Below, in pieces: positions 43,506-54,597 of a DNA stretch of 64,000 nucleotides. The notes beneath the pieces are model-generated. The model was given only the letters and a program-made list of their open reading frames with translations. It made no database searches and was not told the origin of the DNA. Position 1 is the first letter of the stretch; each line of letters begins with the position of its first letter. The position numbers and the translations under genes are program-made. This stretch comes from Cryptomeria japonica (Eukaryota; Streptophyta; Pinopsida; Cupressales; Cupressaceae), in contig NC_081412.1 in assembly GCF_030272615.1 (NCBI RefSeq), forward strand, positions 40,356,791-40,420,790, in the 5' to 3' direction.

Positions 43506-45449
43506 TGATGCTCTGCAAAAAGGATTAGAAAATCTGTTTGATGGCATCACACACAAGAGCACAAGAAACAAACGTTAGTGTTAGCAACAAAAGATTATCC
43601 TAAACAGGCATATCAAGAGAGATATTAAGCATGAAATAGAAAGCATATAAACATAGAATGAAATAGCTAATCAAGATGCTCATAGTTGCTCCTCCCTTGT
43701 TCCTCTCCTCTCCAAGTCCCAAATGAGTGTAGCTCTCAGCAGCTTTTTGCACTATGGATGCTTATGGAGGATTGAGATTTAATATTAAGCTTCAAATATG
43801 AAATGAAAAGCTAAATACTATGCTATTGATGCTAAAATGATTGATTTTACCAAAAAGACAAGATTTTAGTTATGCTATGCTAAATGCTCTCTAAAAATGT
43901 CTATAGCCTAAATGCATACAAGTTTTCAGGATCTGGATTATGAAGGAATGGCCTCTATTTATAGAAAAAATGGAGCAATGGATGGCCAGGATTGAAAGGT
44001 TTAATCAAGGGTCAAGCTTGAAAGTTGGGGATCCATGTGCACAATTTGCACCAATGAAATGGTGACGAGTGTCAACATAAGATTGGGTTGAGAGAAGAGG
44101 TTGGAGGCATTAAATGCCTGAGGAGACCTCATGGTTATCTAGAAGGTACGGGTCAAGCCTAAATTAGGATTACCACTGGATTAGGAGTTAATGCAAGGAT
44201 AAACCTTTGTGCAAATGATTAAGAGATAATCATGGTCAAAGCATTAAAGGCTTGATGAGACCCTTGGGTTGGGTAGAGGTTGAGTCAAAACAAATGTTTT
44301 AACCATGTGGGAGGGTTTGAGGTAACCATTAATGGTTATTGGAGACTTTGGGGATTAAGTGGTTGAAGGTTGAAAGCCTTCAATGGTTATCAAAGACTTT
44401 GAGCCATTTAGTGGTTGAAGGTTGGAAGCTTTCAAAGGTTATCCAAGACTTTGAGACATTTAGTGGTTGAAGGTTGAAAGCCTTTAATGGTTATCAAAGA
44501 CTTTTAGGTTTTGAGAAGTGACTGCATTTTGCTTAGGAACGTGACAATAATTACGGGATGGATTAAGTTAATTAGGAAGGGGTTAGAAGAATCTAGAAGG
44601 GGATTAGATTTTGCAAGTGGATTTGGTGGGTGAGGGAAAATAGGATTTTATTAAAATAAAAATTCATTTATTTCAATAAATGTGTGCAAGTTGTATTTGG
44701 ATAAATATTCAAATAAATATTAATTTATTTAAATGAGAAAAAGGAAGATAAAGCACTAAAATGCTTGAAGACTTTGAGGGGAACCATTAAAGGCTTGAAG
44801 ACTTTAAGGAAAACCATTAAAGTCTTAAGAAGACTATAGAAGGAAGCCATCAAGTTTGAAGACTTTAAAGCCATCAAGTTTGAATACTTTAAGGGAAACC
44901 ATTAAAGGTTTCAAGTGGGTGAGGATAAATAGGATTTTAAATAAATAATTTATTTAAAATAGTTGTGCAACTTGCTTTTGTAGGAAAATACAAGTGGGTG
45001 GAGGATAAAGGTGATTTAAATAAATTATTTATTTAAAATAATTGTGCAACTTGCTTTTGTAGGAAAATACAAGTGGGTGGAGGATAAAGGTGATTTAAAT
45101 AAATTATTTATTTATTTAAATTTGAGAGGTGGGATTTTGGTGGATTTAAATAAATATTAATTTATTTAAATGTGAGAGGTGGGATTTTGGGGGATTTAAA
45201 TAAATATTAATTTATTTAAATGTGAGAGAAGATTTAATTAAACAAATATGATTTATTTATTTAATTAATGGTATGAATTTGGTTAAGTGAATTAAATCAA
45301 ATAAATTGAACAATTTATTTAATTAATAGGAGAAGAGGGTTAAGATGAATTAATTAAATATTAATTTAATTAATTATTAATTGATGGTTAAATAATCAAA
45401 TAAATACTAAGTATTCATTTAATTAAGTGGACAGATTTATGTGACTACA
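43506..45449 (-). repeat. Element B 5' LTR (right copy)
   Basis: 1944 bp, TGATGCTCTGC to TGACTACA on the plus strand. It contains the likely promoter TATAAATA (43956-43963, minus), giving a U3 of about 1.5 kb and an R-U5 of about 0.45 kb. It ends directly at the TSD ACAAC. Confidence 0.93.
43956..43963 (-). promoter_or_regulatory. TATA box of the B 5' LTR
   Basis: TATAAATA in a ctataaatagagg context on the minus strand, conserved in both B LTRs, in D and in the LTR at 62588. It is the promoter-side LTR for the B gag-pol unit. Confidence 0.65.
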
Positions 45450-46032
45450 ACAACATTCTCATTTCTTGGTTAATTCCAAAACCGGGGTTTGACCTAAAGG
45501 CAAACCCCTCATCCCTAACCCCCCAATCGTCCTCTCTTTTCTGTGTGTAGGTTGTAGGTACGTGGCTGTAATTGAAGATCTGGAATCCTTGTGCAGAGAC
45601 GAACAGATCCCCCTTCATTTCGTGGATTTTTCGGAGGACCGTGTGCACGCCGAGTGCCATCATCTCGTCAACTTTCACTCAAATTTGCAGAACAGCACCG
45701 TCGTGACATTTTACTACTAATTCCAGGTCCGCAGCTTCATCCCGTATCCCTATCTCTGTTTATAAGTGAATCTTTCCTACTTTACATGCATTCCTAGTTT
45801 AATCCTTGTATCTACATTCTTTACAAAAGAGGGTATCCTTGATGTCTTAACCCTTGAAACTCATATAGAATCCAATCTTGCATTGCGTGGGATTGGATCT
45901 TGTGGGTTTCAACCCCTCTTTTGAATGTAAAGTCTCTCCTAAGTGAAAACCATCAACCCTAGTGACTCTCCCTTCTCTCTCCTTGGAGTTGGGGAGGGGA
46001 GAACAACTAGGGTTCGATTTTTCCGCTTTACA
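45450..46032 (+). repeat. Element C 5' LTR, second part
   Basis: Starts with the right TSD copy of B (ACAAC, 45450-45454) and continues the C LTR to CTTTACA. It aligns with about 52015-52603. It includes a copy (about 45636-45690) of the gaggaccgtgtgcacgccg motif that recurs twice in the leader. Confidence 0.92.
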
Positions 46033-46035
46033 TTT

Positions 46036-46053
46036 TGGTGAACCTGACGTGAA
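46036..46053 (+). other. Primer-binding site of element C
   Basis: TGGTGAACCTGACGTGAA, three bases after the LTR end. It differs at one position from B. Confidence 0.85.
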
Positions 46054-47219
46054 CATCTTCATTCTGATTATTCATGGTTAGATCTGAAAAATTTTGCTTT
46101 CCTAATTATGTTTCCATGTTTGATCTTTTGCAAATTTTAGAGGTTGATTGCATAAAAACCCTAAAATTTTCTTTTTAAGTAATTAAAACTTGTGAAATGT
46201 TTAATTGTTAATGCATGTTTCAAATCTACCCTTCTATTGCAAATTGTCAATTCATATTTGTGCTTTAATTCCAAAAATTAAGTGGTTAAATGTCAAAACC
46301 CTAATTTTTAAGACCTTCTTGATTCAACCTTTGACTGATAATTTCACTAATCAAAACACCTCCAAATCAGCTATAACTTTGGATTCTGCAATAAAATCAC
46401 AATATCTTTCATCCTTGAAAATTTGGAAAAAAGTTGCGAGGACCATGTGCACCCCGAGCGCCATCGTCCCCGACAGTTTTTCCGAAATTTCGGGAGCTAG
46501 ATCTTACTGTATTTTTCTGCTAAAATCCAGAATTTTGGCTGATTTTATCAATTTTAACACTCTCAAAATTAAAGTCAAAGTTGGTCTAGTGATTGCTTGG
46601 ATTGAGGCTTCTAATCATTCAAAAATTGTTGAAATTAAAATTCATATCAAAATTGTGTTTCTTACAGTCCTAAATCTGAAAAGTGTGTTAGCATTCATTC
46701 GAAATTTCAGTGTTTTATTCAAATTTTTGCAGTTTGTGACTTTTGAAATCAAGTGTTTAATTGCAACAACTCTGATTTCCGCTTTCAAATTTGAATTTTG
46801 CATGAAATTGAGTCAATTTTTAAATTTCAAAGCTTGCATTGCTTTTAGCATTCCCTCTAAAATCATAAAATTCAAAATTTCAGTTTCCCTCTCTTTTTCA
46901 AAATTCAAAATTTGCATTTTTCAACAATCTTGGTAGGGTTCAATTTTGAGATTGCAACTTTAATTTGGCCTACCTATAGATCATAAAATCACTCAATTTT
47001 TTCAGATTAGCTTTAAAATCATCATAACTTTCATCTCTGAAAATTTCGAAAAAAGTTGCGAGGACCGTGTGCACTCCGTTCGCCACGGTCCCAGACATTT
47101 TTTCCGAAATTTCGAGAGATTGTCCTGATTGCATTTAACAGCTTAAATCTAGGAGATTGGCTGATTTTATTGAAATTTGCTACCTCTAAAATTCAAAATC
47201 TTCTCTCTCTCTTTAGTGC
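46054..47219 (+). other. Element C leader with a 92-bp direct repeat
   Basis: A 1.17-kb leader between PBS and gag. Two copies of a roughly 92-bp sequence (46406-46497 and 47028-47119) share ctttcatc, gaaaaaagttgcgaggacc, gtgcac, gccatcgtccc and ttttccgaaatttcg. A 243-residue open frame at 46205-46936 (plus) covers most of it; it is rich in F, I, K, S and L with no motif. I list the frame here as uncertain rather than as a gene. Confidence 0.7.
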
Positions 47220-49847
47220 ATGAGTTTTACAACAATAAGCCCTACTTACAATATTCCCGTTAGACGAAGCCTTAGAATTAAGTCTTTCCAAGGTTTAATT
47301 ACTGAGGAGATGGAACCTAATTTTAATGGCCTTTTTAACGAGGACATGGGTAATTCCTCTAATCCTCTTAATGATGAAGAAGCTCTCCATGAGGTTTCTG
47401 TAGAACAACTTTCAAAATTGGATGACCAATTTGATGATTTTCGACAATGGATGTCTCAAGAATACCCTGATAGTCAAGCTCTTTCCTTAATTGAGGGTCT
47501 AAAACATATGGTTCAAAGTGATAAGAATGGAATTGATATTTTGTGTGGTATTGCACACATTGTGGATTCGAATGTGATGCCTATGAAAAGTTGTGCCAAA
47601 ACTTTAGGTTACACACAACCTCCTACTCAAGTCAATCATTCTATTCCTTTGACAACTCCTATTGCTAGTATACCTAATTTTACATCAAACATAATGACTA
47701 CTTCAATACAAGACATTCCTCCTATGATCACTAGTCATGGGGGCAATCCCTCTTCTTCAATCAATCCTCTTCCTTCATTCAATCCAACTTCTTCATTCAT
47801 TCCTTCAATGAGTGTTCCTCTTATATCTCCACAAATAAACATGATGCAAGGGGGCAATTCATTTAACCCTTCCATTCCTCCTTGTAGTGTTCCTCCTTTC
47901 CAATCATCTCCTATGACTAACTATCATAGTGTCCCACCACCTTACTCTCTACCTTCTTTCAATAACATAACACCTCCATCACAATCTAACACGTCTAATA
48001 TGAACTCTTCGACTGAAGCGACCATTAACAATCTTGCACAAACTGTCTCTTCTTTACAACAACAAATTGCCTCTATGAATCAATCTAAGTTTAGTGTGCC
48101 CACATTTGATGTTGCGAGCCCACTTTCTCTTGACATTGTTCGAGCTATCCCCCCTAAACATTTTGAAATTCCGCATTTGGAGCTTTATAATGGTAAGGGT
48201 GATCCTCTAACACATGTTAAGACCTTTCAAACAATATGTACTGATTTTGCTTATGACCAAAGGTTGCTTGCAAAACTGTTTACTAGAACATTAAGAGACA
48301 AAGCCCTACAATGGTATTGCTCGTTGCCTTCTTATTCTATAACTTCTTTCGAACAACTTGCAAATGCTTTTATTCAACAATTTCAAAACAATATAAGTCC
48401 TAAAGTTACTTTGATTGATTTAATGCATTGTAAACAAGGTGTTAAAGAAAAAGTGACTGATTTCATTGGTAGATATAAGCATTTGTATGCTCAAATTTCT
48501 TTTCCAGTACCTAACAATGATATTCAAAGAATCTTTATTTCTAATTTACAAAAAGATATTAGAGAAAAACTTCTGTTTTCTGAGTTTACTTCTTTCCAAC
48601 AGTTGTGCGCAACTCTTCACAATTATCAACTGACTGTGAGTCAAATGGAACAAGCAAATCCTATGGCTCCGAGTGATAAGGGTGATAGTAGTCAACAACC
48701 ATTTGGGAAGTTTAAACCGAATAGAGAGTCCATTAAATTCAATGAAAACATCATCAACAATAATGTGAATGTGGCATCAAGTGTGCCTCCTATTTCTAAG
48801 TTTTTCAAGAAAGAAAGAAAGTTTACTCCTTTGAATGAATCATTGCATAGTATTATGAATAAGTTATTGGAACAAAATGTGCTTACTCTTCCTCCTATAA
48901 AGCAAATAGATCCTGCAAAGATTAATTCACCCTATTTTGATAACAAATCTTTTTGTCAATTTCATCGTCATCCTGGGCATGATACTAAAAAATGTTTTAC
49001 TTTAAAGGGTAAAATTCAAGATTTGATTGATAATAATACTATCTCTGTTTCTAGTGTGAATGATAAAGGCAACACATCTGTAGCCCCTCCTAACCAAAAT
49101 CTTCAGATTTTTACTGATCCATTACCTTCTCATACCTCTAATGCGATTGATACTAATGATTCCTCTGTCTCACCTGATGATCTTGTGTCCATGACTCCGA
49201 ATGTGATTAACTTTGTAGAGCAGCAGAAAATCCCTAAAGAACTTTCCATCACCTTTGATTCTAGTGAAACTATCAGGGCACCTGATGGTCCTTTATATAT
49301 AGTTGCAAAAGTCAAGAATACACCTTGTCGTGGAGTGCTTATTGATCCTTCTTGTATGGTTAATATCATTACTGAAGAATTTCTTTTTACTTTGCAATTG
49401 AATCAAGTGATCTATGATGAAACAAATGTGGTTGTGAAACTATTTGATGCATTTTCTTCTCCTGCAATTGGTTCTATTACATTACCTATTGAGGTCCATA
49501 ACAAATCCCTTGATGTAGACTTTGCTATTATTCCATCATCCGAACAATTTCGTGTGAAGCTAGGCTATCCTTGGCTATCTTCCATGAAAGCTATTGCTTC
49601 TCCTATTCATAAGTGTTTGAAATTTCCCCATAATGGTGAAGTTGTTACTGTCAATCATAGTCTCTTTAAACCAGCTGAAAGAACTTCTAGCGTTCCTATT
49701 GATTACTTTTGGCCTAAACAATTCCAATCTCTTCCTCCACGAAGTGATCATCTTTTCAAATCTTATCAAAAGTGGAAAAAAGACATGATCCTAGAACACC
49801 CAAACTTGACATTCCTATTATTCTTGAGAAGGAAGTTCTTCCTTTGA
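47220..49847 (+). CDS. gag: Element C gag-protease
   Basis: 875-residue frame. A P/S/N-rich N-terminal third is followed by the capsid-like gag domain (about 315-480: YNGKGDPLTHVKTFQTICTD, DKALQWYCSLPS, FEQLANAFIQQF). A CHHC knuckle CQFHRHPGHDTKKC lies near residue 578. The C-terminal third (about 690-800) is an aspartic-protease fold: RGVLIDPSCMVNIITEEF, LGYPWLSSMKA and CLKFPHNGE, the last two resembling B's LGRPWIHAMQA and CIKFPHNGV. The catalytic motif reads D-P-S instead of D-[ST/N]-G, so activity is doubtful. The last 25 residues result from a frameshift; the -1 frame continues as 49772-50203. No RT follows. Confidence 0.92.
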   Translation: MSFTTISPTYNIPVRRSLRIKSFQGLITEEMEPNFNGLFNEDMGNSSNPLNDEEALHEVSVEQLSKLDDQFDDFRQWMSQEYPDSQALSLIEGLKHMVQSDKNGIDILCGIAHIVDSNVMPMKSCAKTLGYTQPPTQVNHSIPLTTPIASIPNFTSNIMTTSIQDIPPMITSHGGNPSSSINPLPSFNPTSSFIPSMSVPLISPQINMMQGGNSFNPSIPPCSVPPFQSSPMTNYHSVPPPYSLPSFNNITPPSQSNTSNMNSSTEATINNLAQTVSSLQQQIASMNQSKFSVPTFDVASPLSLDIVRAIPPKHFEIPHLELYNGKGDPLTHVKTFQTICTDFAYDQRLLAKLFTRTLRDKALQWYCSLPSYSITSFEQLANAFIQQFQNNISPKVTLIDLMHCKQGVKEKVTDFIGRYKHLYAQISFPVPNNDIQRIFISNLQKDIREKLLFSEFTSFQQLCATLHNYQLTVSQMEQANPMAPSDKGDSSQQPFGKFKPNRESIKFNENIINNNVNVASSVPPISKFFKKERKFTPLNESLHSIMNKLLEQNVLTLPPIKQIDPAKINSPYFDNKSFCQFHRHPGHDTKKCFTLKGKIQDLIDNNTISVSSVNDKGNTSVAPPNQNLQIFTDPLPSHTSNAIDTNDSSVSPDDLVSMTPNVINFVEQQKIPKELSITFDSSETIRAPDGPLYIVAKVKNTPCRGVLIDPSCMVNIITEEFLFTLQLNQVIYDETNVVVKLFDAFSSPAIGSITLPIEVHNKSLDVDFAIIPSSEQFRVKLGYPWLSSMKAIASPIHKCLKFPHNGEVVTVNHSLFKPAERTSSVPIDYFWPKQFQSLPPRSDHLFKSYQKWKKDMILEHPNLTFLLFLRRKFFL

Positions 49848-50647
49848 GAGATAAAACTAATGTCTTTCCTCAAGAAGGTTCCCAACCCATTCCTATGGAT
49901 GTGACTATGCCTATGATTAATAAACTTCCTAAAAGTAGACCTATCCCTCCTCATCATGATGGACTTGGTCTCCTTCCTAAACCAAATATTCCTCCCTTAT
50001 ATGGAGCAGTTCCTCCTCCTTCCTCTTATGGAGAGAAGAGACCTTCCTCTTCTCCTATTGTTCAACCTAAGAGACCACAACCTAAGCACCCAAGAGATAA
50101 GGATGAGAACATTCCTCCTCCTCAATCTTCGCAACTTCCTACTAAGACTAGACAAAATCATTTTGCACGTGAACGCCGACGAAAGCGTCATCTTAGAGCT
50201 TAGGCAGCTATTTCTCAAACTTTGCAATCCCCAAAAATACCTTCAACTAATATTATTCCATTTTCTCCACAGCTGACGATTGAGCCGAAATCTCCTAAAC
50301 ATAAGATGCATGATGGTCTTGATCCTATGCGAGTTAAAGATCCTATTTTTATAAATCTTGATGATGATATAGATGAAAATGTTATTCATGATGAAAATGT
50401 TACTCCTGTTCATTCTGATAGTGAATATGAATATGTTGATGTTGATAACCATCTATCTAACGAATTTTCTAAAGCACTTATCCTAGCTCCTAGACAAGAA
50501 CACCATGGCTTGGGGTATGAACATAGCCCTTGTTTGGATCTTGTGATAGCTCCACCTGCTGTGTTGGATGTTCTTCCTCTAGCGTGTTTCCTACCTTCCC
50601 GAAATATTGATCAGCAAGATCGGGGGGCAGATGATGTGCTAGACTAG
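49772..50647 (+). pseudogene. Element C: frameshifted extension of gag-protease
   Basis: In the -1 frame relative to gag, joined at a run of six A (49775-49781 region, tggaaaaaagaca). It continues P/K/R-rich (LPKSRPIPPHHD, KRPQPKHPRDKDEN, ARERRRKRHLRA), meets a TAG at about 50201-50203, then an acidic segment (NLDDDIDENVIHDENV, SDSEYEYVDVDN) and ends at a TAG (50645-50647). This looks like a linker that in an autonomous relative would lead to RT, but RT is absent. Indel decay is the simplest explanation for the frame change; a programmed shift is possible. Confidence 0.65.
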
Positions 50648-51372
50648 TTCATTAGCATAGCAGACTCTCTCCTCCTCTCTTTTGTTACTTCTTCTATATG
50701 TTATTCTCATTCTTCTATTTATTGTCCTTAGTGTTGTCTACTTGAGGACGATGCAAAACATTGAGATCTCTTTTGGTCTCTCTCATGTTGACTCAAAAGA
50801 CACATGTGTTCCCTTCTTCTAGGTGACCTTCCTTGATTGGGGAATGAAGAACAATTATGCATACATATATATGATATACATGAATTATCATACAGCATAC
50901 TGACCTCGACGAAAGCGAAGTCACCTTGTGCTCTGTGTTTTGTGTCTATTATCCTTGGGCTTATCTCACACTTGGGGGCTAAATCCTTGTGATAATGTGC
51001 TCCTTTCTCATTTCTTATATGTATCACTACCTTAAAGCAATCACCCCCGGTGAGGCATGTGCGATCGCTTTAACGTAGGGGGGCATACATCCCGTTCATA
51101 TCTTTTCAAGATACTTGAAAATTTCTTGACAAATTTAGCTTTGCCTTGAAAAATTTTGATATCTTTCTTGCATGACTCATAGTGAGGGAACCTTACTACT
51201 GATAGTCATGGTTCTCCCTCATGATCTTCCCTTTTACTTTGTCAATCAAAGTCGTAAGATCCTTAGTCCACTGGGGGCTTGGTGTATCTTGCCTCCTTGA
51301 CGTGGTGAAAGCTTTTCAATGTTGTTTCCTTGTACTTTACCGGAAGTATGAGCGTACGCTTATACTCCCACT
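50648..51372 (+). other. Element C 3' untranslated region
   Basis: 725 bases with no RT, RNase H or integrase remnant in either strand. It contains several purine tracts that resemble the PPT: acttgggggctaaatcc (about 50970), acgtaggggggcatac (about 51075) and ccactgggggcttgg (about 51268). Confidence 0.7.
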
Positions 51373-51387
51373 AAAGTGGGGGCTAAA
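51373..51387 (+). other. Polypurine tract of element C
   Basis: AAAGTGGGGGCTAAA immediately before the LTR start TGTAGC. Confidence 0.85.
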
Positions 51388-52603
51388 TGTAGCGTCCTAA
51401 AATTGCGACACTTGCAATTTCGACTGCATTTGGGTCTTCACGATGGCGGCGCAACGTTGAACCTGAATGGAGACCTTGAAACCTGTTTACGACACCAAAA
51501 ACTGCATTTTTCTGCACCCTGGCCTGATCCCTCCTTGCACCCTGCTGTCCCGGGAGGTGGGACCATGGCGCCCAGCACCTTGGTCCTTCAGGACTAGGGC
51601 GCCCAGCGCCCTGGTCCTTGGCCCTATTTTGGGCCCGGTCTCTTTTGGGCATCGGGTCTTTATGTTTGCAAATTGGGAAATAATGTTTCTTGGCTGGCCT
51701 AAGGTCAGGAAAATCAGTCTATCAGCCCTAATTGACAAGTATATAAACTACATTTCCTCTCCCATTTGAGGAGGTCAAAAAAGAGGAAATAAGCAAGAGC
51801 AAGACATGGAAGCGATATTCAAACATTCAAACATTCAAGCATTCAAGCATTCCTTCAAGCAATTGAGCATTCTAAGTCTCCATTCAAGGCTAGGTGTTGC
51901 ATTCAAGACAAGGATTCAACCATTGAAGAGGAGATCACATACAACATACAACATACTGAATACAAACATTCTTACAACAAGGTATCAGTACTTGTTTACA
52001 TTACAAACATTTACATTTACAACATTCTCATTTCTTGGTTAATTCCAAAACTGGGGTTTGACCTAAAGGCAAACCCCTCATCCCTAACCCCCCAAGTGTC
52101 CTCTCTTTTCTGTGTGTAGGTTGCAGGTACACAGCTGTAATTGAAGATATGGAATCCTTGTGTAGAGACGAACAGATCCCCCTTCGTTTCACGGATTTTT
52201 CGAAGGACCGTGTGCACGCCGGGCGCCATCGTCCCATCAACTTTCACTCAAATTTGCAGAACAGCACAGTCTCGACATTTTACTACTAATTCCAGGTCCG
52301 CAGCTTCATCCCGTATCCCTATCTCTGTTTATAAGCGAATCTTTCCTACTTTACATGCATTCCTAGTTCAATCCTTCTATCTACATTCTTTACAAAAGAG
52401 GGTATCCTTGATGTCTTAACCCTTGAAACTCATATAGAATCCAATCTTGCATTGCGTGGGATTGGATCTTGTGGGTTTCAACCCCTCTTTTGAATGTAAA
52501 GTCTCTCCTAAGTGAAAACCATCAACCCTAGTGACTCTCCCTTCTCTCTCCTTGGAGTTGGGGAGGGGAGAACAACTAGGGTTCGATTTTTCCGCTTTTA
52601 CAA
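51388..52603 (+). repeat. Element C 3' LTR
   Basis: 1216 bp, TGTAGCGTCC to TTTTACA, uninterrupted. It serves as the empty-site reference for the B insertion. It contains TATATAAA at 51740-51747. Followed by the TSD ACTCT. Confidence 0.93.
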
Positions 52604-53322
52604 CTCTATATGCTTCATCATTGTTGAGATTGTGCAAGGAAACCCGTAGTGATGGTATCTCAACCTCAATAGGAAGGATAGCTTTTGCACCATAGACCAA
52701 TGAGTAAGGAGTTGCGCCTGTAGGGGTTCGAATGTTAGTTCGATATGCCCATAGTGTTGGATTTAGTTGAACGTGCCAATCATGGTCGACATCATTGACT
52801 GTCTTCTTGAGGATTCTCAATATGTTCTTGTTTGATGCTTCGACCTAACCATTTCCTTGTGGGTAATAAGGAGTGGAAAAGTGGTGTTGGATATGAAACT
52901 TCTCACAGAGGTCACGGACATCTTGAGTTTTGAAAGGAAGATCATTATCTGTGATGATGGACATGGGCACACCATACCGACAGATGATGTAATTAAGGAT
53001 GAATGAGGCGATCTACTTGTCGATGACTTGGGTAAGTGGAACAACTTCAATCCACTTTGTGAAGTATTCAATGGTGGTAATAATGAATTTGTGGCCATTG
53101 GAAGAAGATGGATGGATTTTACCCACAAGGTCAAGTCCCCATTGGCAAAAGGACCATGGTGTTGTGATTGGCTGCAATAACTGTGCTGGCGCATGTATCA
53201 GGTCTCCATGAACTTGGCATTTCTTGCACTTTCTGACAAAATAGTAGAAGTCTTTTTCTATTGATGTCCAATAGTATCCAGTGCGCATGAGTTCCACAAA
53301 TTCCTTCATGTACTTCTTCCAA
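52604..53322 (-). pseudogene. pol: Element D integrase core, broken
   Basis: Related over its length to B's integrase (33720-34547). Upstream it has lost about 32 bp around 53290, which removes part of the zinc-finger linker and shifts the frame. The first Asp (GLDLVGK) and second Asp (ITDN) are readable, and the Glu follows a TAG that replaces the Gln of NGQAE. The frame then runs to NDEAYRV, where C is inserted; the remainder is at 19358-19684. The chimeric open frame 52416-52820 that crosses into the C LTR is an artefact. Confidence 0.88.
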
Positions 53323-54597
53323 GGCCTTTTTTATCTCATCCTGCTCTAGACATCAAAGGAGAGTACCATCAAGACTGCGTCGGTATAGGGTTTCAACAAT
53401 AATGGTATATTGAGCGGTTTGGCAAATGAAGGTTTTACGTTGGTTATTCGATTGGTTAGGAGGAAGTGTGTGATCACGGAGGTAGGTGTAGAACTCACCC
53501 TACCATGGGGATTCGGAACCGATAAGGTGACATATCATCTCAGATTTGGGGATATCATACGCAGGAATCCAAAGCTGTTTGACCAAGAACTCATAGCATG
53601 TTGAATTCTGTGGAAGATCTAGGAGAGATGCAATGGTAGCCATAGTGTCAGTAGCTCGATTCTGATCTCTGGGTATCTTCTCAAAGGTGATAGTAGTGAA
53701 TGATTCCTTTAATTTGTCCACCATTTGTTTGTATGACATGAGTTTGTCATCCTTTGTCTGATATTCATTTGTTGCTTGTCAAATGACCAGTTGGGAGTCG
53801 CCATATACTTATAGTTCTTGTAACTTCCATTGTATGGCTAGCATGAGTCCTGTGATCAAGGCCTCATATTCAGCTATGTTGTTTATGCATGGAAATGTAA
53901 GCCTGTAAGACTTTGGGATACTATCACCTTGAGGTGTGATAAACAGAATGCCTACCCCCGAGCCATGCCTAGTGTATGGACCATCAAAGTATAGTTTCCA
54001 TGGTTGTGCTGCTGTGATCATGAATATCTCTTCATCTGGAAAATTGGAAATGAGAGGATGATCGCCCATGAGAGGAGCATCGGCTAATTGATCTACAATA
54101 ACTTGGCCCTTGATAGCTTTACGGTCCACATACTCGATGTCAAATTCACTTAGAATCATCACCCATTTGGCCAAGTGGCCTATCAATGCTACTTTGCTGA
54201 GTAAGTACTTTAGTGGATCAATCTTTGCAATGAGTTTTACTTTATGTGTCAAGAGATAGTGCCTCAGTTTAGTGGCTTCTAGGCAAGCTCGCTCAATAGG
54301 GGTGTAATTGAGTTTATAGCCAACCAGTGTGCAAGAGATGTAGTAAATGACACACTCTTTCCCTTCTGCATTGTGTTGTGCCAGTAGTACACCTAATGCT
54401 GTATTTGTTGTTGAGATATAGAGTAATAAAGGCCTACTTGGATCTGGTGGAATCAACAATGGTGTATTCATGAGATAGTCCTTAAGCATCTGGAATGCTT
54501 GCTGACGTCTAGCATCCCATTGAAAGCGGATGTTCTTGTGTAACAGGTGTGTAAAGGGGTGACACTTATCTACCAATTGTGCAATGAATCTTCAGAT
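53323..54597 (-). pseudogene. pol: Element D RNase H pair
   Basis: Frame pieces 53809-54576 and 53500-53739 correspond to B's two RNase H domains. The first has YISTTNTALGVLLAQ; the second has LYFDGPYTRHGSG and RDQNRATDTMA. Stops include a TGA for Arg near 53780 (VIRQAT in B) and a TAG for Tyr at 53500 (a TAC codon in B). Near 54285 D lacks nine bases that B has (ILAATKL in B, EATKL in D). Confidence 0.88.

Larger units (their letters stand above)
20377..45449 (-). mobile_element. Element B: Tat-type Ty3/gypsy retrotransposon
   Basis: A near-complete minus-strand element inserted in the 5' LTR of C. LTRs are 20377-31060 (split by the LINE) and 43506-45449 (1944 bp), about 1% different by eye, so this is younger than A, C and D. 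The interior holds PBS, a leader with a small conserved ORF, and one reading frame for gag, protease, G-patch, RT, RNase H, a second (archaeal/plant-type) RNase H and integrase, then a repeat-bearing 3' UTR and PPT. The double RNase H is the mark of the Tat lineage. Several in-frame stops make this copy unlikely to be autonomous now. Confidence 0.93.
19685..52603 (+). mobile_element. Element C: gag-protease-only LTR retrotransposon
   Basis: A plus-strand LTR element inserted into D's integrase with TSD ACTCT. The LTRs start TGTAGCGTCC and end TTTACA (left LTR 19685-20376 plus 45455-46032; right LTR 51388-52603). After removing B, the interior is about 5.35 kb and holds a PBS, a long leader, one gag-protease ORF with a frameshifted extension and a PPT. 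No RT, RNase H or integrase is present, so C resembles TR-GAG type non-autonomous elements. Its gag is related to that of B and D (shared C-X2-H-X4-H-X4-C knuckle and a TPL-E...LTLP segment). Insertion of B into its 5' LTR separates promoter from gag. Confidence 0.9.

Noticed and set aside
20380-43509. Setting the B LTR start at TGCTCTGC instead of TGATGC
   Set aside because: With TGCTC the flanking pentamers do not match (ACAGA against ACAAC); with TGATGC (A for T in the left copy) the TSD ACAAC is exact and agrees with the empty site in C.
52416-52820. 134-residue minus-strand ORF joining integrase to unrelated sequence
   Set aside because: It crosses the C insertion point at 52604, so it is a junction artefact.
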